A DNA stretch of 64,000 nt. Origin: Macrostomum hystrix (taxonomy: Eukaryota; Platyhelminthes; Macrostomidae). How positions within the stretch are numbered: the first letter of the stretch is position 1; every line of letters starts with the position of its first letter. The stretch is from contig CATNEN010000038.1 in NCBI GenBank assembly GCA_950097015.1, positions 29,108,501-29,172,500 on the forward strand. The letters are read 5' to 3'. This document shows positions 47,583-56,800 of the stretch, in pieces. The position numbers and the translations under genes are program-made. A model generated the notes under the pieces. That model was not told the DNA's origin, searched no databases, and saw nothing but the letters and a program-made list of their open reading frames with translations.

Positions 47583-47720
47583 TCGGTCCCTGAACTCGAT
47601 TCAGCCGCGTGGCCTTATTCATATTTGAGCTCGCCCCCGCAGAGAAAAGGTTTGTGGGCACTTGTCATGAGGGGCATCCGTGAGTACAGTGAGTGAAGGC
47701 ACAGTAAGTTTTCTGGCAAG
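47583..47720 (+). mobile_element. Degenerate SINE family I fragment
   Basis: TCCCTGAACTCGATTCAGCCG (B-box region), GCCTTATTCATATTTGAGCTC and GCAGAGAAAAGG...GGGCACTTGTC follow the SINE order with many changes. Confidence 0.6.
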
Positions 47721-47945
47721 GGATTGTGGTATCGAATGACGCCTAGGCCAGGTGTCATTCTGTATACAATACTGTATACTGTATACAATATTCTCACAAG
47801 AGGTCGTGGCAGACATACTTTAAGTACTCCGGGGGCCGTCAAAGTTAAATAAACTTCTCTACGACAGAAAACACTGACACAAATACAACAGGCTGACTTA
47901 CTTGGTTGCATTTACTCGTATTTTGGAAATTGCCTTTCACCTTTA

Positions 47946-48200
47946 ATAATAATTATAATAATAGTTGCAGGAGGGCTGCGGGCATTGGCACATCATTTGG
48001 TGACACTAGACCCGCAGCCAGCGAGGAGGCAATTCTGCCCATTTTGCTGACTCCTGAGCACACACGCACAGATACCGTGCGCACGCACACGCTCACACAG
48101 GTGTGTACATCTGCCCTGACTTTCTCATCGTCAGGCAGTGTATATTTCACTGTGCCTTGGAGGTTGGCCCTCAAGGGTCCTAAGGGAGGTTGGCCCTAAA
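47946..48200 (-). mobile_element. 5'-truncated SINE family I copy with 14-bp target duplication
   Basis: The minus strand starts within the SINE body (GAGGGCCAACCTCC), runs through GACGATGAGAAAGTCAGG and ends in CAGCCCTCCTGCAACTATTATTAT. GCCTTTCACCTTTA is directly repeated at 47932-47945 and 48201-48214. Loss of the tRNA head with an intact tail and a target duplication is the signature of target-primed reverse transcription. Confidence 0.88.
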
Positions 48201-48214
48201 GCCTTTCACCTTTA

Positions 48215-49320
48215 GGTATGAGATATTTTTTCGTATTGATGCGCATTTAATACTACTTTAGGTAGGCTATACAAAGGAATTAACTATATTATGGTAAAAT
48301 AAGGTGCAAAACATTAATCTATGTCCAACTTCCCTGATTTTAAGATTTCATATTATACGAGCCGTAAGAAATAGTTCTTTTTTTTCATTTTTAGCCAGTG
48401 TAAAAGAGAATCAAATCAAATTAAAGCAATTCCTAAATGCATAATACTCGTGTAAATAGCAATCAATTATTCCTCCAGATTAATAATTTGTCCGCATTTG
48501 ACACGCGGGCAAACAGAATCAAACGAAAAGGAAACATTTAAACAAAGCGTTTTAAATCTAAAAATCCCTTTGTTTTATGTTATAATTGTACAGGAAGAAA
48601 TCTGTCAGGGGGAAATTCCTGAGCATATAAGAGTGAGTACTCAACGGAGCAGTTGCCAGATTATGAACAACGGAGCCAAGGAGGGGAGCAGAGGTAAGGA
48701 GGACAGGAAAGGTGTGTGGAGGATATTTAGTAGACAGAAGTGGACGCATTGTGTAGGCACAACTTTCACTAAAATGGCCTGCATAGTCAATATGGCCTTC
48801 ATGCTTATGTGTATATAATACTATATATATTATATATATATATATAATGGGGACTTGAGTGTGGGGGGCTGGCAGTCGATTGACAATTTTTTTATAACTC
48901 GTTCTTACCTCTCTCTTATAGCCAACCGTTTCACCTTTTTGGTCCAGCTTTTAATAGCTTTGCCGGCCACTTCAGGAGTTTCTGCAGCAAATTCTTGCAG
49001 TGGTCCAATTATAGGCGAACTTCTTAGCCGATCAACTAAAAAAACTTCTAGCTAAAATACAATACTGAATCAATGAACTGAATTGCCATACACTCGTCTA
49101 CTTGTCCATCGTCTTTGATTAGAGAGTAAAATTGCTCAACAGCTGCGAATCAAATCCTCGACTGAAGTCAAAACGCGCTTCTGTGAGTTTCTCTTTCTGA
49201 CCATTTCTGAACGCAATCTAATGAGTTTTTTCATTGCCGTCCCAGAAAGTCCACAGTATTTGGGATGTCCAAGAACATTTGAAACCATTTTAATAATTAT
49301 TGATATATTATCAAAAGAAG
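48215..49320. other. Intergenic, no gene recognised
   Basis: Contains an (AT)n tract at about 48820-48846. Open frames of about 100 codons have no motif and no support. Confidence 0.5.
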
Positions 49321-49995
49321 ACAGACCTTCAGTAGATTTACCTCAGGCAGAGAACAGACCTTCAGTAGTCTCACTTCAAGTACAGAACAGACCTTCAGTA
49401 GATTCACCTCAGGCAGAGAACTGACCTTCAGTAGATTCACCTCAGGCAGAGAACAGACCTTCAGTAGATTCACCTCAGGCAGAGAACCGACCTTCAGTAG
49501 ATTCACCTCAGGCAGAGAACCGACCTTCAGTAGATTCACCTCAGGCAGAGAACCGACCTTCAGTAGATTCACCTCAGGCAGAGAACAGACCTTCAGTAGA
49601 TTCACCTCAGGCAGAGAACAGACCTTCAGTAGATTCACCTCAGGCAGAGAACAGACCTTCATTAGATTCACCTCAGGCAAAGAACAGACCTTCATTAGAT
49701 TCACCTCAGGCAGAGAACAGACCTTCAGTAGTCTCACTTCAAGTACAGAACAGACCTTCAGTAGATTCACCTCAGGCAGAGAACAGACCTTCATTAGACT
49801 CACCTCAAGTAGAGAACAGACCTTCATTAGATTCACCTCAGGCAGAGAACAGACCTTCAGTAGATTCACCTCAGGCAGAGAATAGACCTTCAGTAGATTC
49901 ACCTCAGGCAGAGAACAGACCTTCAGTAGATTCACCTCAGGCAGAGAACAGACCTTCAGTAGATTCACCTCAGGCAGAGAACAGACCTTCAGTAG
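49321..49995. repeat. 33-bp minisatellite, left block
   Basis: About 20 copies of a 33-bp unit beginning CCTTCAGTAGATTCACCTCA and ending GGCAGAGAACAGA, with variants (CATTAGATTC, AGTAGTCTCACTTC, CAAGTAGAG). Because the unit is a multiple of three, open frames occur on both strands (an 11-residue repeat). These frames have no start context or other support and are not called as genes. Confidence 0.95.
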
Positions 49996-51754
49996 TAATA
50001 ATAATAATAATAATAGTTACACTCCACGCCGACCACAGAAGTGGCCAAGAGGGGGGAGCGTCAAAACGCGCGTTTCAGTGCCAGGTCTCTGACGTGCTTC
50101 ACGCCTGCCGCCTGGCTGGGTGCTCGGGCGTCTTCAAAAAGGCGGTCAATATAGCGGGCTGTACGTCCCTGGCCGCGCCTGCGCGGTCCCTGCGAGGTCC
50201 ACAGCAGGACATCCTGCAGCGGCTCTGGGCAGTAGGTTTCCGCGCGGATGACATGCCCGGCCAGCCGCAGTCGCCGCTGACTCAGCAGGACAGAAGGCCG
50301 CGTTAGGCGCGCACGCTGGTACAGGGACTCGGTTGTCTCGCTGCCAGGGCCGCGGCGGGCGCCGAAAGCGGCGCGAACTAGGGCCGCATGCGCCGCGTCG
50401 AGCTGCGCCTCGAGCGCCCCGGTCATCGTCCAGGTCTCAGCATTGTACAAGAGGGCGGTCTCGACAACCGCCTGGAAAAGCTGGGACCTGGCGCCGTTCG
50501 ACAGGGCCTCGGAGAGTAGCACCGCCCGCACAGAACGGTAGGCGGCCCAGGCCTTGCCGCGTCGTCTCGCCAGGTCGTCGCCCACGTCAGGCACCAGTCC
50601 GCCAAGGTAGACGAACTGACGGCACTTCGGGAGCACGGTCCCGGGGCCGTCACCGTCTCTTAGTCGAATCTCGGCAGGTAGGTTTTGCGGCACCGTCAGC
50701 ACCTCGGTCTTCATGGCGTTGATAGCGAGGCCGACCCTCGCCGCCGCCGCAGTCAGGCCATCCAGCAGCCGTTGGGCGCCTTCGGCCGTCGTAGACAGCA
50801 GGGCAAGGTCGTCCGCGTAGCCGAGGACAGACAACTTCTTCTCCGGGTGCCGTCGACTAGTGCGTCTTTGAAGCAGAAAACCGTCCTCTGCAGTCGGCAG
50901 GCCGGTCCTGAGCACCCAGTCCATCACCAGCACGAAAAGAAAAGGCGCCAGGGTGTCACCCTGCAGCACTCCGGAGGTAGTGCTGAACAGGTCCGACGGT
51001 CCGTCTGGCGTCGCTACCACAGCGGTGGTGTCCTGATACAGTGCCATGATGGCGGAGATCAGCTGCTGCGGTATGTTGTAGGCACGGAGCACGTGAGGCA
51101 GCGCGCCGCGGGCCACCGAGTCGAAAGCTTTGAGAAAGTCAACAAAGATGACGACAAGGCTTGACTGGTGGATGCGCGCCTCCTCGATGATGCGACGGAG
51201 GGCCAGGATCTGAGTCACCGTGCCGCGACGGGGCCGGAACCCATTCTGCTCGTACCGCAGAAACGAGTCCAGCACAGGCTGTAACCGTGCTAACAGCACC
51301 CGGTTGAACAGCTTCGCGGCACAGGACATGAGCGAGATCCCGCGATGCTCCTCCTTCTTTGTAGTGCCCGGCTTCTTCGGGATGCCGACGATGGTGGCCT
51401 GGGTCCACTCGCGGGGCGCAGGGCCTCCCGCCAGGACGCCGTTCATCACGCGGGCCACCTCGGTGGCAACCCTTGTGACTCGCAGTGCCTCTACGGGGAC
51501 CTCATCCGGACCGGGGGCGCGGCCTCCCGGTGCCCTGCGGGCGAATTCCACGATGTCGGTGCTGGTCACTGGACTGGTGTCGAAGTCCTCCTGCCGCGGT
51601 AGCGCCACCTCGGGGGGCAGCGGCATCTCGTTCGGCAGAGTCGGCGGCGGCGCGTTGACAATGGCGGCGAAGAAGGTGCGCAGCTCGTTTCTGCGCTCCT
51701 CGGCAGTATCGCCAGCCAGGTTGAGCGCCGCTTTCGTTTTGCGACCGGTGAGGG
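49996..51754 (-). mobile_element. 5'-truncated non-LTR retrotransposon inserted in the minisatellite
   Basis: GC-rich insertion of 1,759 bp bounded on both sides by CTTCAGTAG (49987-49995 and 51755-51763), which is also part of the minisatellite unit. The minus-strand 3' end is a short untranslated region after the RT stop, then GTAACTATTATTATT... (50016-49996). The 5' end stops within the coding frame upstream of the RT motifs, so any endonuclease and ORF1 are missing. Confidence 0.88.
50061..51626 (-). CDS. Reverse transcriptase of a non-LTR retrotransposon, N-terminally truncated
   Basis: The frame is open for 521 codons from ATG 51626 and continues upstream in frame to the insertion edge near 51754, so the ATG is internal and the N terminus is lost. 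RT motifs appear in order: GPDEVPVEAL, HRGISLMSCAAKLFNRVL, NGFRPRRGT, VIFVDFLKAFDSV (motif A), GVLQGDTLAPFLFVLVMD (B), LSVLGYADDLALLS (C, catalytic YADD) and GLAINAMKTEVL (D). The C-terminal region has LLYNAETWTM, RRLRLAGHVIRAE and LLWTSQGPRRRGQGR. No APE endonuclease or CCHC knuckle lies within it. No stop codons interrupt, which suggests a young copy. Clade (RTE, R4 or other) cannot be fixed by eye. Confidence 0.88.
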   Translation of the reverse strand: MPLPPEVALPRQEDFDTSPVTSTDIVEFARRAPGGRAPGPDEVPVEALRVTRVATEVARVMNGVLAGGPAPREWTQATIVGIPKKPGTTKKEEHRGISLMSCAAKLFNRVLLARLQPVLDSFLRYEQNGFRPRRGTVTQILALRRIIEEARIHQSSLVVIFVDFLKAFDSVARGALPHVLRAYNIPQQLISAIMALYQDTTAVVATPDGPSDLFSTTSGVLQGDTLAPFLFVLVMDWVLRTGLPTAEDGFLLQRRTSRRHPEKKLSVLGYADDLALLSTTAEGAQRLLDGLTAAAARVGLAINAMKTEVLTVPQNLPAEIRLRDGDGPGTVLPKCRQFVYLGGLVPDVGDDLARRRGKAWAAYRSVRAVLLSEALSNGARSQLFQAVVETALLYNAETWTMTGALEAQLDAAHAALVRAAFGARRGPGSETTESLYQRARLTRPSVLLSQRRLRLAGHVIRAETYCPEPLQDVLLWTSQGPRRRGQGRTARYIDRLFEDARAPSQAAGVKHVRDLALKRAF

Positions 51755-52394
51755 CTTCAGTAGATTCACCTTCAGTAGATTCACCTTCACCTTCAGTAGA
51801 TTCACCTCAGGCAGAGAACAGACCTTCATTAGATTCACCTCAGGCAAAGAACAGACCTTCATTAGATTCACCTCAGGCAGAGAACAGACCTTCAGTAGTC
51901 TCACTTCAAGTACAGAACAGACCTTCAGTAGATTCACCTCAGGCAGAGAACAGACCTTCATTAGACTCACCTCAAGTAGAGAACAGACCTTCATTAGATT
52001 CACCTCAGGCAGAGAACAGACCTTCAGTAGATTCACCTCAGGCAGAGAATAGACCTTCAGTAGATTCACCTCAGGCAGAGAACAGACCTTCAGTAGATTC
52101 ACCTCAGGCAGAGAACAGACCTTCAGTAGATTCACCTCAGGCAGAGAACAGACCTTCAGTAGATTCACCTCAGGCAGAGAACAGACCTTCAGTAGATTCA
52201 CATCAGGCAGAGAACAGACCTTCAGTAGATTCACCTCAGGCAGAGAACAGACCTTCAGTAGATTCACATCAGGTTGAGAACAGACCTTCAGTAGATTCAC
52301 CTCAAGTAGAGAACAGACCTTCAGTAGATTCACCTCAGGCAGAGAACAGACCTTTAGTAGATTCACCTCAGGCAGAGAACAGACCTTCAGTATA
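51755..52394. repeat. 33-bp minisatellite, right block
   Basis: About 19 copies of the same unit as the left block, starting with shortened units (TTCAGTAGATTCACC repeated) right at the retrotransposon edge. Variant units appear in the same order as in 49636-49990. The 392-codon plus-strand frame covering 51220-52398 is antisense RT fused to repeat translation and is not a gene. Confidence 0.95.
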
Positions 52395-53852
52395 TTAAAT
52401 TTTCAGGTAGAGAACATACCTAGCTTATAATTCTATTAAATTAATCCTTGCATTCAGGACAACATAAAATTTTTATTAAAAACGAAGAAAATTCATAGAT
52501 TTACTCTATAGCAGGCCATTACTACACAAAAACCTGAAGTGTCTATTGAACGCTGCAGTAACAAGAGGTCTCAAGCTGGTTGAGATTGACAGCTTGAATT
52601 GAGCACTATGAATGTACAGTGACTAAGCAGACTGGTTTCGTGAAATACGGTTAGCTTATCAATCATTTATTCTTTGCTGAATTAGCGTTGCATGGGTGAT
52701 TGGATTGTGAAGAATAAAAGTGTCGTATTTGCTTTGTAACATATGCTTTGTACATGTATATTGTATAGCTTGTAGTCTTCTAAATATACTTTTAGCGACG
52801 TAATATGGTGTCTACGAGTCTACGTAATAGTCTCGTATTATTCATACGAGCGTAGATTAGCACATTTCTTACTACCGTCTGTAAACTGGACTAAAACGAT
52901 TTACCTCGAGTGTTGTTACTGGAGTACAGTAACTTACTTTCGTCTCCTTAATCTCATTTTCGTTAACACCTTTTGTGGTTTATGCTCAATCTCTTTAGAA
53001 TCAAACTGAGAACTTATTAACCATTCTGTCAATCAATTAGGACGTCATTGGATCAGGATTGACCATTTAGCCATTTTGCACTGTTCAATAGTAAAATGAA
53101 TGAGAACTCAGAGCTTTGAGTAGTGGGACTGATTTTTTTAGCTCACAAGCAAGTTGTGAGCTCGTGTCTGAATGGCTGGATGCCGGCCTCGCTAAACACG
53201 GGCATGGGATAAAAATGGCCATAGAAAAGTTGCTTTGGACAGTTTCCAGTTCTCCCCACCACCCACCCCCCTGTCAGCTCGCATTATTGGCTGCATGCTC
53301 TCCCTTTGTGCTTAGCCAGCCCAACCAATTGCTTGGCTCCTGTCTCTCCTCTCCTGTTGTCTCTCTCTCCCAAGCACGCAACCCCCACCCTACCCTGTTC
53401 AAAACTCCTCAAGCCCCTAAAAAAGGCATGACACTTCATCCTACCGTGCTAACGAAGCGCGTTAACTAGAGAGCTCACTCAGCGGATCTGTGGGCGTATT
53501 TTGTGTCATAAGGTGCGCGTGCCGCTGAAGCTGAAAAAAACCGTCCGATTTGATAACCAACGCCTGCAGTCTAGACTCTATAGCACCGAAAACTTCACCA
53601 ATGTAGGATTCGCTCTCGTCAGTCCTAGCATGTCCTTCTGGCCAGCTGTTTAACGAGTCTCGGCCAACGCAATCAATGCTGCTTTGATTGTTAATTCATT
53701 AAAGAAATCGATTAAGCTTGTCTAGCCTTTTTTTTATTTGTCGATTCATTAAGTCAGCGCAGTCTCAACTTTTGGTTATTAGTGTGTGTTGTTGCATCCT
53801 TGCCGAGTAGAAAAAAAAGTAGACTTGGAAATAAAGGTGAAAAGAAATAGCG
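52395..53852. other. Upstream region of the Sidekick-like gene
   Basis: No exon recognised. Presumably holds the promoter and 5' UTR of the plus-strand gene. CT-rich sequence around 53240-53400. Confidence 0.4.
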
Positions 53853-56800
53853 ATGCTAAAATCAAGCGGAGATGGTCGTAAAACATCACGGTTTCTTACG
53901 ACACTGCACGTTTTACTGCTACTGCCGCTACTTCTGTCCTTGTTGCCATGGCGTTGCCATGCTCAAGACGACTATCCACCGAGGGCGTTTCAGCACACTC
54001 AGCCAAAAGTGCCAACTCTGCGTCAGGAGGGCCAGCAGCACGCGTTTACCTGCGAGGCTAACGGCAGGCCGAATCCGACCTACGCTTGGCAGCGAGTCGC
54101 GAATGTTGAACGGCACGACGACGATCTCACAGCGACCTGGGTTCGGCAGAACCGCACCGACACCTACAGAATTTATCAGGTTAGCCGAGACGACGTAGGT
54201 CGCTACCGATGCTACGCCTTCAACGCGCAAGGAGGCCTGCGGCACTCCAGCGTCACCCTGCTAGTCGGCTACTTGGACACATCGCGGCTGAAGGCAAAGT
54301 CCAGTCTAACGGTAGCCAGAGGTGGAACTGCAAGGCTGCCCTTGCCATCCGAAATCGATGCTTACCCTCCGCCGTACGCCAAGTGGCAGAGGAACGGCTT
54401 CCCATTAACCAATGATCAGAGAACCTACGTCACAGCCGCCTACGAACTCATCATTGTGAATGTTACATCGGAAGATTATCAAATAGTATTTCAAGCTAGC
54501 CTTAGCAACAACTTTCAGACTAAGTCGGAGGTGAAGACACCGATGTACAGGCTCAGAGTGAGTTTATGATGATGATTTTCTGTTAAACTTTCATCAAGCA
54601 CTGTTACATTTTGCCATGAACTACGGCAATTTGGGTTAGAACTAATTAGTTCAAGTCTAATTAGAAATTACGGCCAGAACTCATTCACAGAGCTTCATCT
54701 CAACCATATCTCATCTCCACCGAGTCTCATCCCTACCGAGTCTCATCTCTAGCGTATCTCATCTCTAACGTATCTCGTCTCTACAGTATCTCATCTGTAA
54801 CGTATCTTATCTCTACCGAATCTCATCTCTACTGAGTCTTATCGCTACTGAGTCCCATCTCAACCGTGTCTCATCTCTCAAATTCCTCACCGTCGCATTT
54901 TTCGCCTAGTCGTATCGCTTACCTCTCAATTCGACCGATTGTCAAGTTACTTAATCTGTCCCTGGCTCTGGAGGTAGTTATAGCTATAAGGTTACCAGCC
55001 GGATCTTTGCCGTGAGCTACTCTTGTTCGAGTATGATTCTCTAGAGTTCTAGGCAAACACGTACGATTGCTTGTTGCATTAAACTGTAGCATTGCAGTGT
55101 CTTCATTAATATAGTACGTTGCAGTGCGGTACACGTATACCACGAGGACATTGCTACTAGTCTAGTCAGCTTACCAAATAAAATAGTGAGTTGATTGACT
55201 GACAGGGCTGTGAGACACGTGTTTGACAGGTGTGTTAAATACTGAATCCGCAAGGTATTGCATTGCATTGTAGCCACCTCACTCTACATGCATTATAAAG
55301 GCTTAAACGAACGAATGAATCATCGCAGTCGTCATGTTCCTCTAATTTTACCAAAATCCCCCAATTCCAGTCTTTCCATAGCTATTGTACGTTAGCTATT
55401 GTGACACATTTCCCTCGTTATTCTATGTAAGACTTCGCACCGATAATAGAGCTTCAATAGCTATAGCTATGTGACAAAGTGATTAACAAAAATGGCCAAT
55501 ATGTTAGACATCAAGCTGTAGCTAGTCTTTGTAGTCAAATTAGTCCAACACAAAGCACTGGCTAAACGATGTAATGACCAGTACTCAGCTAGCTAGCTAT
55601 AATATTATTTTAATTTTGTCCACAAAAGAAGAGATAATGTATGTGTAGCTTCTAGCAAGTTGTGTATGTACACATGTGAATTTGGCTTTGATAGACCGTT
55701 TGGACTAAATGCGTTAGCCCTTAGTGAGGTCATGTCTAGCTATTAATCTTTACGTAGCTTTATAGACTGCTCAGATTACCAATCCAATAAACTAAAACCC
55801 AAAGGATTGCTAGTCTAACCCAAAGGATTGCTAGTCTAACCCAAAGGATTGCTAGACTTTCTAACCCAAAGGATTGCTAGTCTAGCCCAAAGGATTGCTA
55901 GTCTAGCCCAAAGGATTGCTAGTCTAACCCAAAAGATTGCTTGCCTAGCCCGATGGATTGCTAGTCTAGCCCAAAGGATTGCTAGTCTAGCCCAAAGGAT
56001 TGCTAGTCTAGCCCAAAGGATTGCTAGTCTAACCCAAAAGATTGCTAGCCTAGCCCGATGGATTGCTAGTCTAGCCCAAAGGATTGCTAGACTTTCTAAC
56101 CCAAAGGATTGCTAGTCTAGCCCAAAGGATTGCTAGTCTAGCCCAATGATTGCTAGTTTAACCCAAAGGATTTCTAGTCTAGCCCAAAGGATTGCTAGTC
56201 TAGCCCAAAGGATTGCTAGTCTAACCCAAAAGATTGCTAGCCTAGCCCGATGGATTGCTAGTCTAGCCCAAAGGATTACTAGACTTTCTAACCCAAAGGG
56301 TTGCTAGTCTAGCCCAAAGGATTGCTAGTCTAACCCAAAGGATTGCTAGTCTAACCCAAAGGATTGCTATTCTAGCCAATGATTGCTAGTTTAACCCAAA
56401 GGATTGCTAGTCTAACCCAAAGGATTGCTAGTCTAGCCCAAAGGATTGCTAGTCTAAACCTAGCAAATTATTAGAGCTAGTAAGCTCAGTCACTGACTAA
56501 TTTTAATATCAATTGTTGTAGCGTGACTGTTTTGACCTAATTTATTGGCCATGTTAAACCAACATTCATGACAGAAGTATTGACATGCCTGGCACAAAAT
56601 TTCTTTGAAAACAGCGATGAAGTTTTAAATAATTATGAGCAGTTGAACATGCCTCAAGCCAATGTCAGATTAAGCCTTGATTAAGCTTGCGATCTGACTC
56701 GGATATTTCCTTACAGAATATTTTTGTTCATTTAGTGTTTTAAAAAATATAGGTTTTTTTAAATCATATCTACCGCATGTCTAGTTCATGTGTGCGTGTC

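Noticed and set aside
49297-49968. 223-codon minus-strand frame of an 11-residue Leu/Val repeat
   Set aside because: Translation of the minisatellite only. No start context, splice signals or domain.
51220-52398. 392-codon plus-strand open frame with a Pro-Ser-Val-Asp-Ser repeat
   Set aside because: It is the antisense of the reverse transcriptase fused to the 33-bp minisatellite. The frame stays open only because the unit length is a multiple of three.
55798-56458. CRISPR-like spaced repeats
   Set aside because: Units are contiguous with no unique spacers, and the context is a eukaryotic intron.
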